64,000 nucleotides of DNA, taken from the NCBI RefSeq assembly GCF_003668995.1, contig NZ_CP033068.1, forward strand, positions 3,410,001 to 3,474,000. Reading direction: 5' to 3'. The position numbers were made by a program, and so were the translations under genes. Numbering within the stretch: the stretch's first letter is position 1; each line of letters starts with the position of its first letter. Positions 17,002-27,862 of the stretch are shown here, in pieces. Source of the DNA: Flavobacterium sp. 140616W15 (GTDB lineage: Bacteria > Bacteroidota > Bacteroidia > Flavobacteriales > Flavobacteriaceae). A model generated the notes under the pieces. The model was not told the origin of the DNA, made no database searches, and was given only the letters and a program-made list of their open reading frames with translations.

Positions 17002-18546
17002 ATGAATAAAGAATTAATCATTAGATCAAGTTCTGATTTCGTAGATTTTGCCTTATTAAAAGATGGAAAACTAATTGAATTACACAAAGAAGAAGAGAAA
17101 AGCAATTTTCAAGTTGGCGATATTTTTATAGCCAAAATAAGAAAACCAGTTGCTGGACTTAATGCTGCTTTTGTAAATGTTGGCTTTGAAAAAGATGCCT
17201 TTTTACATTATCATGATTTAGGACCTAACTTAGCTTCTCAATTGAAATTCATAAAACTTGTAAGCGCAGGTAAATTAAAAGATTTCTCCCTAAAAACCTT
17301 TCAGTTTGAAAAAGAGATTGATAAAGACGGCACCATTACTGATATTTTAAGTGCTAATCAATCTGTTTTAGTACAAGTCGTAAAAGAACCAATATCTACT
17401 AAAGGTCCAAGAATTAGTGCAGAACTATCTTTGGCTGGACGTTTTATTGTTCTGGTTCCTTTTTCTGACCGTGTTTCTATTTCACAAAAAATAGAAGACA
17501 AAAAAGAAAAGGATCGCTTAAAAAAACTTGTATTATCGATCAAACCTAAAGGATTTGGTGTTATTGTTCGCACAGTAGCCGAAGGCAAAAACGTAGCCGA
17601 ATTAGAAAAAGATTTGCAGAACCTGCTTAGCAGATGGACTGCAATGTGTAAAAAATTACCAACTGCTCATCATCCATCCAAAGTATTAGGAGAACTCAAT
17701 AGAGCTTCTTCAATATTAAGAGATGTATTTAATGATACCTTTAGTGGTATTCAAATTGATGACGAAGAGTTGTACCATCAAACGAAGGATTATCTGCAAG
17801 AAATTGCACCTTCAAAACAATCGATTGTTAAGTTTTATCAATCAAATGATACTCCAATTTTCGAGAAATACAACATTGAGAGACAAATCAAGACTTCTTT
17901 TGGGAGAACTGTTTCTATGAGTAAAGGGGCTTATCTTATTATCGAACATACTGAAGCTTTACACGTTATAGACGTAAATAGCGGAAACCGTTCTAATAAG
18001 GCCACTAATCAAGAAGACACAGCCATGGAAGTTAATATGATTGCTGCTGCCGAAATCGCTAGACAATTACGTTTGCGTGATATGGGTGGAATAATCGTAG
18101 TTGATTTTATTGATATGTCTAATCCTGAAAACAGGAAGATTTTGTTCGACTTCTTGCGAGAAGAAATGAGCGACGATAAAGCAAAACATAAAATCTTACC
18201 GCCTAGCAAATTTGGATTAGTTCAAATTACAAGACAAAGAGTAAGACCCGAAGTAAACATTAAAACTAGAGAAGAAAATCCTAACAATGAAAATGGCGAA
18301 ATTGAAGCGCCAATTTTAATCATTGACAGAATCACTGCTGATTTAGAAAGACATTTAAAAACCCACAAAAAAGTTGTGCTTAACACACATCCATTTGTGG
18401 CAGCTTACCTCTGTAAAGGTTTTCCATCAATACGTTCAAAATGGTTTTTTGAATATAAAAAATGGGTGAAAATTATACCTCGTGACGCTTACACGTACTT
18501 AGAATATCATTTCTACGATAAAGACGGAAATGTTATTAAAGAATAA
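17002..18546 (+). CDS. rng: Ribonuclease G (Rne/Rng family)
   Basis: The 514-residue protein has an N-terminal S1-like domain (roughly residues 35-125). The catalytic core has its metal-binding aspartates in HVIDVNSGN (about 321) and GGIIVVDFIDM (about 366). GLVQITRQRVRPE follows, as in RNase E/G. It lacks the long degradosome scaffold of enterobacterial RNase E and so is of the RNase G type. The family cleaves single-stranded AU-rich RNA in rRNA maturation and mRNA decay. It stands downstream of HU in the conserved Bacteroidetes order. Confidence 0.95.
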   Translation: MNKELIIRSSSDFVDFALLKDGKLIELHKEEEKSNFQVGDIFIAKIRKPVAGLNAAFVNVGFEKDAFLHYHDLGPNLASQLKFIKLVSAGKLKDFSLKTFQFEKEIDKDGTITDILSANQSVLVQVVKEPISTKGPRISAELSLAGRFIVLVPFSDRVSISQKIEDKKEKDRLKKLVLSIKPKGFGVIVRTVAEGKNVAELEKDLQNLLSRWTAMCKKLPTAHHPSKVLGELNRASSILRDVFNDTFSGIQIDDEELYHQTKDYLQEIAPSKQSIVKFYQSNDTPIFEKYNIERQIKTSFGRTVSMSKGAYLIIEHTEALHVIDVNSGNRSNKATNQEDTAMEVNMIAAAEIARQLRLRDMGGIIVVDFIDMSNPENRKILFDFLREEMSDDKAKHKILPPSKFGLVQITRQRVRPEVNIKTREENPNNENGEIEAPILIIDRITADLERHLKTHKKVVLNTHPFVAAYLCKGFPSIRSKWFFEYKKWVKIIPRDAYTYLEYHFYDKDGNVIKE

Positions 18547-18550
18547 AACA

Positions 18551-18583
18551 AGAAACCGCCTTTCGAAAGATTGGTGGTTTTTT
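18551..18583 (+). terminator. Intrinsic terminator of rng
   Basis: AAACCGCC pairs with GGTGGTTT (one G-T pair) across a 12-base loop and is followed by a T tract, just after the rng stop. Confidence 0.75.
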
Positions 18584-18654
18584 TGTACCTATAAATTAAA
18601 GTTTAGAATATTTTAAGTATTTCAAACAAACCGTTCAAACAAAAGCATTTTTCT

Positions 18655-18662
18655 TACATTTG
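18655..18662 (+). promoter_or_regulatory. Possible -7 element for the frameshifted exported-protein gene
   Basis: TACATTTG matches TAnnTTTG and lies 22 bases before the ATG at 18685. Only TTC, not TTG, is seen near the -33 position. Confidence 0.4.
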
Positions 18663-18684
18663 AGATCTGTTTAAATTATCAAAG

Positions 18685-19457
18685 ATGTATCTAACAAAAT
18701 ACTTAAATTATTTCATAGTAGCTTTTGTTTTACTCTCTACAAAAGCATTCGCTCAAAATGACACTCTTTTTTTGACAAAAATTGGAGAACTACCGACAAA
18801 GAATTAGCTATTTACTATAGAATCAAACCTGTAAAAACAAAAGCAAAAAATGTTCTTGGTTACAGAATAGCTAATATTGATTCTGTTTATATAATTAATG
18901 ACTATTATTTAAAAAGTAATAAAATACAATTTGAAGGTTATTCAAAAGACCCTGAAGGTGAATATTTAGTTGGTAATGCAAAATGGTACAATGAGGACGA
19001 TAGTAAATCCTACACAAGAGAGTTTAATTATAAACAAAACAACAACGACTCAAGATTCAGAATCCCTCAGTGGCCAATCTTTTATGCAAGTTATTCGATT
19101 GCAACAAAAAGTCAGCTTACTGGCGGTTTAGAATTTTGCTTAGATTGCAAAGATAAAAACAAACTTTTTTTGGGCTTAGGATATGGAATTACCAGTTATG
19201 ATGGTAAACACTATGGTTTACCTGACTTACATTTATCCTATAACTTAAAGGAATTCCTATTCATAAAAACGGGCGGTTCTGATAAAAACGCCTATGCATT
19301 GACTGGTTTAACATTATTAAACATGATCGATTTAGGTTTTGGTTATTCCGCATCATTTAACAGAGAAAAAAATCCTGTAATTAAAGGTTTTACTTTTGGA
19401 ATTACTTTCAGGTTCACCAAGAATAACGATGCTTATGGTAAACTAAAAGTAATGTAA
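18685..19457 (+). pseudogene. Exported protein of unknown function, frameshifted after the signal peptide
   Basis: ATG at 18685 begins MYLTKYLNYFIVAFVLLSTK and continues AFAQNDTLFLTK in the first frame, which stops at about 18807. A second frame is open from before 18780 to 19457 and reads KNWRTTDKELAIYYRIKPVK, then a beta-rich sequence ending with SFNREKNPVIKGFTFGITFRF. The frames join if the T7 run at 18767-18773 is T8, giving NDTLFFDKNWRTTDKELA and about 257 residues. The strand-rich C-terminus looks like a small outer-membrane barrel, and the N-terminal half resembles MORN-like surface proteins, but I recognise no family. Confidence 0.8.
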
Positions 19458-19464
19458 CCCTCAC

Positions 19465-21840
19465 TTATTCCCTCACAACCTCAACTTTTCGTCTTATTTC
19501 ATTCCCAAATTCATCTACAACTGTAATATAATGAAATCCAGCTGTCATCACAATTGGTTTTTCATGAAAAACTTTAGTCACTCCTTTGTAAACATTATCC
19601 ACATACCAAAACAATTGACTTTCTCTTTGTGAATACGCCACTCTAAAAATTACAGGTTGCACTTCACTATTAAAATTTTTGGTTAAATAGATTTTACTAT
19701 TCGCTTTAGGATAAATAAAATCCATAGAAGCAGTTTGAGTGCCCGTACAATTATCTCTGAATGGCGGTAATGGCATATATTCGATATGCTTACTTTTATA
19801 ATACCATGCCATTACAGGAGGCAAAACAAACCAATTCTTCACAACTATATTTTCGATACTTTCACAGCTACTATTTACCTGAAACTTTTCGGTTTGGTCT
19901 AAATGTACTGTTTTATGATACGGGCAAATTGAAGTCGTTTTTCCTTTTAGTGTTACCCATTGCTTTATTTTTGGACAACCTTCTTTAGCTAAATATCCAC
20001 TTAAACGACAAACTTCAACCTCATCCAAATCCTTATAGGGAGTTGCAAACCATTTTTGCCTTGGTAATAAATTAAACACATCAAATAAAATTGGAGCTGC
20101 ACTTGTAACTCCTGTTAATGTTGGTCTTCCTTCTCCTGTTGCATTTCCTACCCAAACTCCAACTACATATCTAGAATTTGTTCCTATTGCCCATGCATCA
20201 CGATTACCAAAACTTGTACCTGTTTTCCAAGCTATCTTAAGTGAGCTGTCATAAAACTTCCAGGCTTCATCTCCTTCTGGCCTGTTTACCTCTTCCATAG
20301 CGTTATACGTTAACCAAATTGAACCTGCACCTAAGATATTCTTCTGCGTACTTTCGTCTCCAAAATCAGGCTCAAAATCGTTTTCATAATTTAGCTCTGT
20401 AAACTCATTTGTTCGGTACTTTCCATTACTTTTATTAAAATAATTTACTGTCGATGACATCCCTGCATAACTACGGCATAAATCCCATAAATTACTCTCA
20501 GCTCCTCCCAGAATAAGTGACAGCCCATAATGATCTGGCGGTTTAGAAATATTTTTTAATTTAAATTTTTGCAGTTCTTCATAAAATTTATTTACTCCAA
20601 AATCTTGTAACATCAAAACCGAAGGAATATTAAGCGACCTTGATAATGCCCGATGCGCTGGCACTGCCCCATCAAATGTTAGGTTGAAATTTTGTGGTGT
20701 ATAACCCGCAATCTGCGTTGGTACATCAGCAACTAATGTGTTCGGCAATAACTCTCCATCATCGAGCATTGCAGCATACAATAAGGGCTTTAAAATACTT
20801 CCTGTACTTCTTGGTGCATCTATTATATCAACATCTTTTTGATGATCGCTATTTGTTGGAGAATTCCCTACATAACTTATTACGTTTCTATTGGATACAT
20901 CAATTACCAAAATAGCCAAATTACTAACCTCATTCTGCTTGTATTGATTGTAATAGTATTTTGCAATTTGATTTACTCTATTTTGCAAATCAAAGCCTAT
21001 CGTAGTTTTTACTCTAACTCCTTCTTGATTTTTAGCCACTCGTTGCAATAAATGAGGTGCTATTTGTGGCAGATCATATGGTTTTCGAGGTAAAGGCTCT
21101 TCTATAGATAGTTCATAAGTTTGTCTATCAATAATTCCTTCCAGATTAAGCTTACGCAAAAGGCGATTACGCTTCTCTAATAATTTTATTTGGTTCTTTC
21201 CTGGATAAATTAAACTTGGTGCGTTTGGTAAAACTGCTAAAGTCGCATTCTCTGCCCACGATAACTGATTTGATTTCACTCCAAAATACCTCCATGAAGC
21301 CATTTCTAGACCAACTACATTTCCTCCAAAAGGAGCATGAGCTGCATACAGCTCTAATATCTCATCTTTTGAATATCCTAATTCTAATCTTGTCGCAAGA
21401 ACAACTTCTATCAGTTTTTCAAAATAAGTCCTTCCTTTTCCTTTTCTCGACAATCGGATTACTTGCTGTGTAAGTGTACTTCCGCCTCGAACAACCTTTC
21501 CCGCTTTTCTGTTTTGTTTAATAGCATTGACCATAGCAACAGGATTAAAACCTGGATGCTTATAGAAATATTCATCCTCAAAATATACTATACACTTCTT
21601 AAATTTATCAGGAACACTGTCCTGGGCAGGAAAACGCCATTGTCCATCACGAGCAATCTTCGCTCCTAACAACTCTCCTTCTTTACTCTCAATAACCGTA
21701 GAATAGGGTTCTTGAAATAATGTTCGTGGTAATGAAAAATAATAAATCACCACTAACAAAAATGCTAGCAGTGATTTTATCTTATTCTGTTTTATCCAAT
21801 TTATAATGCGTTGAAGGAACGCTTTTAATTTATTTTTCAA
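19465..21840 (-). CDS. pbpC: Penicillin-binding protein 1C (transglycosylase/transpeptidase)
   Basis: The 791-residue protein has one N-terminal membrane helix. The GT51 domain has its catalytic Glu in EDEYFYKH (about residue 88) and GGSTLTQQVIRL. The transpeptidase domain has SILK (about 345), SLN and KTGTS (about 538) as SxxK, SxN and KTG motifs. A PBP1C C-terminal domain follows (about 690-791). It polymerises and crosslinks peptidoglycan. It is downstream of, and co-oriented with, the alpha-2-macroglobulin gene, the same partnership known in enterobacteria. The start is TTG at 21840, since no in-frame ATG precedes the membrane helix. Confidence 0.95.
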   Translation of the reverse strand: MKNKLKAFLQRIINWIKQNKIKSLLAFLLVVIYYFSLPRTLFQEPYSTVIESKEGELLGAKIARDGQWRFPAQDSVPDKFKKCIVYFEDEYFYKHPGFNPVAMVNAIKQNRKAGKVVRGGSTLTQQVIRLSRKGKGRTYFEKLIEVVLATRLELGYSKDEILELYAAHAPFGGNVVGLEMASWRYFGVKSNQLSWAENATLAVLPNAPSLIYPGKNQIKLLEKRNRLLRKLNLEGIIDRQTYELSIEEPLPRKPYDLPQIAPHLLQRVAKNQEGVRVKTTIGFDLQNRVNQIAKYYYNQYKQNEVSNLAILVIDVSNRNVISYVGNSPTNSDHQKDVDIIDAPRSTGSILKPLLYAAMLDDGELLPNTLVADVPTQIAGYTPQNFNLTFDGAVPAHRALSRSLNIPSVLMLQDFGVNKFYEELQKFKLKNISKPPDHYGLSLILGGAESNLWDLCRSYAGMSSTVNYFNKSNGKYRTNEFTELNYENDFEPDFGDESTQKNILGAGSIWLTYNAMEEVNRPEGDEAWKFYDSSLKIAWKTGTSFGNRDAWAIGTNSRYVVGVWVGNATGEGRPTLTGVTSAAPILFDVFNLLPRQKWFATPYKDLDEVEVCRLSGYLAKEGCPKIKQWVTLKGKTTSICPYHKTVHLDQTEKFQVNSSCESIENIVVKNWFVLPPVMAWYYKSKHIEYMPLPPFRDNCTGTQTASMDFIYPKANSKIYLTKNFNSEVQPVIFRVAYSQRESQLFWYVDNVYKGVTKVFHEKPIVMTAGFHYITVVDEFGNEIRRKVEVVRE

Positions 21841-21945
21841 ATCTTCTAATGTAATTTTAACCGCAAAGTTCGTAAAGTTTTTTTTGCTCGCAGATTTAGC
21901 TGATTCTGCAGATTTTATTTCTATCTGTAAAATCTGCGTGAAACT

Positions 21946-24900
21946 TTACTTCACCACTTCAACCCAAAATCCTTTAGTTCTCGCCAGGAATGTATTATCG
22001 TACATTGCTTCACATTGCAATCCTGGTAAATAATAGTTTCCTAAATAAGATGCATTCAAGAGAATTTTAAACACTTTGGTTTCACCTGCTTTTAGTCCAA
22101 AATAGAAATTAGTTCTATCATCACGGATATCAATATAATCAGCGACATTATTGGTTGCGTCCCCATAATCTGTAAAGCGAGTATTTACAATTTCAAATCC
22201 TGAAGGTAAAATTTGAGTCAATGCTACATTTTCGACACGTTCATTTCTTAGGCTTCTAACTGTTACCTCAGCGATAAATTCTGTTCCTTGTGTTATCTTA
22301 GAAACATTTATTACTCCGCCTTTTCTGTTTTTGAAGACTATACCAGCCGATACATCACTCTGAATTACATTTTCCTGACCTATCGGTAAAATTCCAGTAT
22401 TCAATACGCGAACATAAATCGTATTCTTTTTATTGTTTTTTAAAGTGATACTGTTTGTACCTGCTTTGACTGTCAAACTTCTATCGGCAACAGTTTTTGA
22501 AGTTTTTATAACTTGACTTTTTCCATCTTTACTATACTGTACATCTATTCCTTTTACACCATTGTTCAATGAAAATTGAGCCATCGCATACAAAGAATAA
22601 GCTGTAGTTTGTGTACTCATCCATTGATCACTTGCCATACTTTTAGCCAGTTTTACAGCCATAGCAAATGCTTTTTGTTTCTGTCCTAATAACAACATTG
22701 TTTCTAGAGCCATCGCACGGTTTCTATCGCTTGAACCATAATAGTAATAATTATACGCTGAAGACTCCTCATCGATTTTACTACTTAATAACAAACTCGA
22801 AGCGGCGCTTTTTTGTCCTGCCAGAACATAAGCTGCTGCAAGTCTAAGTTTGCTTTCGTTAGAAATACCTTTTGTTTCACGCAATCTATTCATTGAAGAC
22901 AAATCAGACGAACCAGCCAAAGCCAATGTATACAAGCGATATGCTTGTGCCATATCATTCCCATAACGCGGTTCAAATCGCCATTGTTTGGCCTCTTTTT
23001 GTTGATACGAAAGCCATTTTGATTTAAAATTGATTGGCAATACATATCCTTTCTTCTCTGCTTCAATCATAAAATGTCCTGCATAAGAGGTTCCCCAATC
23101 ATCGGCAATTGAATTCCCTTGCCAATACGGAAGTCCTCCATTTGACAATTGAAAACTTCCCAATCTTGTAATTCCTGCTGTAACATTCTTTTGAATAAGC
23201 TGCTGGCGTGTTGCATCAATATCTGCCACATCATTTAAGAATAACTGTGGAAATACAGACGAAGTTGTTTGCTCCACACATCCATGCGGATACTGGATAA
23301 GAAATTGCAATCTTCCATTTAAATTAATAGTTGGCATTGACGACACTTCTAACTTGGCTTTATTACTTCCTGACACTCCAAATGTTTTCCAAACAATCGT
23401 TTTTGAACTATTTGGTTCCAAAACCACATCTGTAAATGTGTTCGTAACAGGATTTGGATTCGTCATATCAATTTCGACATCATAAACTGATTTTTCTTTC
23501 CCTGAGGTCGCAATAACTTGTACTTTGGCAATTCCAGTTAAGCTACCCACCTCTAGATTAAAATAGGCCATTTTTTCATCTGGCTGTGTAAATGTCAATC
23601 TTTGAGCTGGACTTCCTACAACTCTTAATCCATTGCTTGTTTTAATTTGTACAGTAACGTTTTTGATGTTTTTTTCCATTGCAAAAATCGTAACTGGGAT
23701 AGTTACTTTTTCTGATGGCGAAATTTTTCTTGGCAATGAAGCCAATACCATTAACGGACTACGAACAGGAGTTGCTTTCTCTACACTTCCGTATGCACTT
23801 GTGTTTGCATCTCCAGCAACTACCATTGTTCTTACTGAACCAATATATTTAGGCAATTTTATCTGATGTGTTTTAGTTTCTCCTTTTCCTAATTTAAATG
23901 GTCCGAGGTAAACAACTACCGGTTTAAAACGATTGGCTTTCTTCGCTTTTCCTCCACCTAAGTCCTGATCTCCACCAATACTAAAAATCTGATTTACTTT
24001 ACCGCCATATGCGCCAATTACATCATCATATACATCCCAAGTTTTTACACCTAAAGCTTCTCTAACATAAAAGCTGTCCCATGCATTTGGCGTTTTAAAT
24101 CGGGTTAAATCGAGTAATCCTTCATCAACAACTGCAATTGTATAAGTCATTTCTTTTCCAGATTTCTCACTTACTTTTACAGGAAAGGTTTGTTCTGGTT
24201 TCAGTACATCTGGCATTACTATACTTGGAGCTAGAATCGTCGTTTTATCAATTACTTCGATTGGAACAATTCCGTACATACGAATTGGTGAATCATTTTT
24301 GGTTGATGCATGGGGCTGCAAAAGTGTAATATTAAAATACACATTTGGCGCCATAGCTCCTGTAATCGGAACTTCAACTTTAGTTTCTCCTTTTTGAGTT
24401 TTCACCCAAAGTGTCTGTACTACTTTCGAGCCATTTTCTATAGAGATTAAAGCACGACCGCCTTCACTCGAAGGGAAAGATATTTGTGCTTTTTCGCCTA
24501 CTGCATAATTCTTTTTATCTGTAGAAAAAACAAGCATATTGGCTGTAGAAGCATCTGTATTTCTTGTTTTTCCAGACCAGATTGGCCAATCTATATTTAC
24601 GGTTATTGCTGATGCATGCCCTCCAACTTCATCCGAAACACGAATCAAATAACGTCCCCATTCTTCATCTGTCAATGCAAATTGAAAACTTCCTTTTCCG
24701 CTTGCATCTGTATTTACTCTAAATGTTTTGTAAGATGTGGTAGCATTTGATGAATTGTAATTGGATAAATTATCACTCGAAGCGTCCCACCACCAGCGCC
24801 ATTCTGTTTTATACACTTTTACCTCTAAATCTCTTACAGATTTTGGTCTTCCATTTTCATCAACAGTTACAACATCAAATCGATTCATTTTACGGGTTTC

Positions 24901-27621
24901 AAGCATTCCGTATTTTGTAGGTTCTGGCGATTTTACTCCCACATAAGTGTTATATGGCGAATAGGTTGTTGAGATAACATCTGTACTAAAATCACCACCT
25001 TCTTCGAAAACCTTGGTAATAAAAGCTGCTCTTAACATTCCTGGTGCCTGCCCTTGTAATTTAGGCTCAATGTTTACGGTTGCTCTTCCGTTTGCATCTA
25101 GTTTCCCTGAGAAGATATTAATTTCCTCTGTACTAAATTGACGTACCAAATCATCAAAAACATATTTTTCGTATCCTTTAAAAGTAGTGTTTTGCTGAGA
25201 AAATTTTGCTTGCATTTCTACATTCAAGTTTTTAGCAATCGCTCCATGAAGCCATGTAACTTCAAGATTACTTGTATTTGGATATGATGAAGATAATATT
25301 GCTCTCTTAAAAGTATTTTTTATTTTTAAACGATTTGGTTTAATCGTCTCAATTTTTATGCTCTTGTAATATTTAGCACCTCCTACACTTACCATAGCTT
25401 CCCAATTTCCTGTAGGCGCTTCTGCATCTGTAGGAACTGTAAACGCATAATGATTTAGATCATTCGATTTCTGAACCGTTTGATACGTAACTTTTCCGTT
25501 AGGATCAGTTAATCTAAATTTTATCGGATGTGCTTTTGGTAATTTATTTGCTGCATCATTAAATATAAATGATAAATACAAATTGTCTCCTGGGCGCCAA
25601 ACTCCACGCTCACCATAAATATATCCTTTTAAACCTTTCTGCAAGGTTTCCCCCGCTACATCAAAGTTACTTACCGACAATGAATTTCCATCATCAAGTT
25701 TCACATAAGTCGATTGCGTTCCTAAAGTGACAATAGCAAAATAGGCAAATTTATCTAACTGAAAAGAAGCGATTCCTTCACTGCTTGTTGTTCCTGTTAT
25801 TAATTTCTGTTGCTGAAAACTGTATAAATCTACTCTTGCATTCGAAACTGGTTCGGTGGTGATTATGTTATTTACTGCAAACAAATAGGATTTATTCTCT
25901 CCTCGTTTGGCTATTACTCCCAGATCTGAAGCTAGAATATTAGTTCCAATTTTCGCATTATAATAATAGGAACCTGTACAAGGATCCTGACTTTCTCTCC
26001 ATTCGTAATCATCATAATAATAGTCATCGTATGAGTTACCACTGTAGTTTACATCATTTTCATCTACCTCTTCTTCCTCTGTTTGATCTGTATCTACTTC
26101 ACTAGTTTCACATTTATATAAAGAATATGCTTTTTTATACGAGAACTCCACTCTATAAATTGCTCCTGGTTCTGGTGCGATTATTTTAGACAAGTCCAAG
26201 GCATAAGTATTCCACTTAGTTGGATTAATTAAAGTATTTTCTTTTAGATTAATTGTTGTTTTGGCAACAGGTTGTGCCACTCTTTTTAGATTTTGAGCTC
26301 CATTTAATTCATTGTTCTGAAGAAACTGTAAGATATTATTTTTATAAATCTTGTAAACCTTTACATCTACTGCACTAAGATTTACCGCTTCAAAATTTAA
26401 TTTTAAATTATTTGAACTTGGTAAAATCGTTCCGTTTTTTATGAACTTAATATTCGGTTTTATCTGATCGAAAGAAATTTTCTCCGTGTAATTTTCACTC
26501 ATCTTTCGACCATACTGACTTTCTATTCCTTGAAAAACTTCCAACAATAGTTCACCAGTTACTGTTTGATCAGATACTGGCTCTGACTCTGGTTCTTCTA
26601 CTACTTCTTGTACAGCCACCGCAGCACTATCCACAGATACACTTGCTGAATCTACTGCTACACTTGCTGAATCTATAACAGCAACAGCAACCTCATGTAC
26701 AACTTCCTCAACTGGTTTTTGATTACTGAAATAAACTTTTAAAATATTTCCTTGAGTTGAAAACTTTAAGTTGTTTGTATTTTGTATGGCAACCAATCCC
26801 TTAAAATCTTGTCCTTTTTCTAACGGCTCCGAAAAGTTAATTAATACAGATTGATTGTTTTCGTCTGGAATCTCAACTTTTATTATTTTAAACTCATTTA
26901 TTGATGTTATTAGAAAATCCATTTTTCCTTTTTGATCAATGTCAAAATCGCTTCCATCATAAGAAATCTCAAGATTACTTGCATCAGATAAACGCTGAAT
27001 ACTATCTATGATAAACTTAAATTCCTTCCCAGAACTTGCTGCTTTATCAAATTTAATAGTAAGATTTTTTCCGTTATGGCTAGCTAAAACTAGTTTTTTT
27101 GCTGTTTCTAAATCTATAATATCAGCCGTTTTTAATACACAATTTAGGTATTGATATTCTTTACTATACGATTGAACATCTAGCGTATTTACAATAAAAT
27201 CCTGTTTAACGGTTTTAACAGTAAAATTGAATTTAGACAAATCTTTATCATCATCTCCTTTTTTAGGAAGCGTAATTAGTTTATCTAAATTTAAGGTTAC
27301 TTGATATTCTGTTCCTGCTTTTAGCTTTTTTTCGGGGATAAAAGCAATAGTATTGCTAGAAAGCGCTACAACTTTACCATCGACACTTGGCGAAATATCG
27401 AATAAATCGTTATCTAAAACTTCATTTATTTTCCATTCTTTTTTCTCAAAAGCCAAAACAACGCGTATATCCGATTGAGAAGAAACAATCCCTCCGGTAA
27501 AACTCGTTATATAATCTTTGAATAATGAAAAATCAGAATTAAAATCAGAAGCAGATTTCCTTCCACAAGACTGAAAAATAAAAAAAACAAACAACACGTA
27601 AACTAATCCTCTTGTTCTCAA
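21946..27621 (-). CDS. Alpha-2-macroglobulin family lipoprotein (bacterial A2M)
   Basis: The 1891-residue lipoprotein has lipobox IFQSC. It has MG-like and bait regions, then the thioester motif GCVEQT at about residue 1446 within an alpha/alpha-toroid domain, and a C-terminal receptor-binding-like domain. Bacterial A2Ms trap proteases by a thioester-linked conformational change and are thought to protect the envelope together with PBP1C. The adjacent pbpC supports that pairing. An unusual Val/Ser/Ala/Asp linker with repeats near residues 310-340, and a Tyr/Asp-rich insert near 530, are low-complexity. The start appears to be TTG, because an in-frame stop lies five codons upstream with no ATG between. 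Confidence 0.95.
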   Translation of the reverse strand: MRTRGLVYVLFVFFIFQSCGRKSASDFNSDFSLFKDYITSFTGGIVSSQSDIRVVLAFEKKEWKINEVLDNDLFDISPSVDGKVVALSSNTIAFIPEKKLKAGTEYQVTLNLDKLITLPKKGDDDKDLSKFNFTVKTVKQDFIVNTLDVQSYSKEYQYLNCVLKTADIIDLETAKKLVLASHNGKNLTIKFDKAASSGKEFKFIIDSIQRLSDASNLEISYDGSDFDIDQKGKMDFLITSINEFKIIKVEIPDENNQSVLINFSEPLEKGQDFKGLVAIQNTNNLKFSTQGNILKVYFSNQKPVEEVVHEVAVAVIDSASVAVDSASVSVDSAAVAVQEVVEEPESEPVSDQTVTGELLLEVFQGIESQYGRKMSENYTEKISFDQIKPNIKFIKNGTILPSSNNLKLNFEAVNLSAVDVKVYKIYKNNILQFLQNNELNGAQNLKRVAQPVAKTTINLKENTLINPTKWNTYALDLSKIIAPEPGAIYRVEFSYKKAYSLYKCETSEVDTDQTEEEEVDENDVNYSGNSYDDYYYDDYEWRESQDPCTGSYYYNAKIGTNILASDLGVIAKRGENKSYLFAVNNIITTEPVSNARVDLYSFQQQKLITGTTSSEGIASFQLDKFAYFAIVTLGTQSTYVKLDDGNSLSVSNFDVAGETLQKGLKGYIYGERGVWRPGDNLYLSFIFNDAANKLPKAHPIKFRLTDPNGKVTYQTVQKSNDLNHYAFTVPTDAEAPTGNWEAMVSVGGAKYYKSIKIETIKPNRLKIKNTFKRAILSSSYPNTSNLEVTWLHGAIAKNLNVEMQAKFSQQNTTFKGYEKYVFDDLVRQFSTEEINIFSGKLDANGRATVNIEPKLQGQAPGMLRAAFITKVFEEGGDFSTDVISTTYSPYNTYVGVKSPEPTKYGMLETRKMNRFDVVTVDENGRPKSVRDLEVKVYKTEWRWWWDASSDNLSNYNSSNATTSYKTFRVNTDASGKGSFQFALTDEEWGRYLIRVSDEVGGHASAITVNIDWPIWSGKTRNTDASTANMLVFSTDKKNYAVGEKAQISFPSSEGGRALISIENGSKVVQTLWVKTQKGETKVEVPITGAMAPNVYFNITLLQPHASTKNDSPIRMYGIVPIEVIDKTTILAPSIVMPDVLKPEQTFPVKVSEKSGKEMTYTIAVVDEGLLDLTRFKTPNAWDSFYVREALGVKTWDVYDDVIGAYGGKVNQIFSIGGDQDLGGGKAKKANRFKPVVVYLGPFKLGKGETKTHQIKLPKYIGSVRTMVVAGDANTSAYGSVEKATPVRSPLMVLASLPRKISPSEKVTIPVTIFAMEKNIKNVTVQIKTSNGLRVVGSPAQRLTFTQPDEKMAYFNLEVGSLTGIAKVQVIATSGKEKSVYDVEIDMTNPNPVTNTFTDVVLEPNSSKTIVWKTFGVSGSNKAKLEVSSMPTINLNGRLQFLIQYPHGCVEQTTSSVFPQLFLNDVADIDATRQQLIQKNVTAGITRLGSFQLSNGGLPYWQGNSIADDWGTSYAGHFMIEAEKKGYVLPINFKSKWLSYQQKEAKQWRFEPRYGNDMAQAYRLYTLALAGSSDLSSMNRLRETKGISNESKLRLAAAYVLAGQKSAASSLLLSSKIDEESSAYNYYYYGSSDRNRAMALETMLLLGQKQKAFAMAVKLAKSMASDQWMSTQTTAYSLYAMAQFSLNNGVKGIDVQYSKDGKSQVIKTSKTVADRSLTVKAGTNSITLKNNKKNTIYVRVLNTGILPIGQENVIQSDVSAGIVFKNRKGGVINVSKITQGTEFIAEVTVRSLRNERVENVALTQILPSGFEIVNTRFTDYGDATNNVADYIDIRDDRTNFYFGLKAGETKVFKILLNASYLGNYYLPGLQCEAMYDNTFLARTKGFWVEVVK

Positions 27622-27862
27622 TTTAGTATCAAATTAATGGTTACAAAATAATATACTATATAAAGGTTTAGCACTTCACAATTAAATTTACAATTGATTA
27701 AATGCGCTTTATATGTAATAAAAGTACTGTAAATTTTAATTACTTTTAAGAAGAAAAATCAGTAATGCTATTTTTTTTAACTTTTTTTGAAGGCTATGAA
27801 AAATCAATTATTAAATATACTATATTTCTTTCTTTTTAATATTATAGAAAACATCAAATAGT

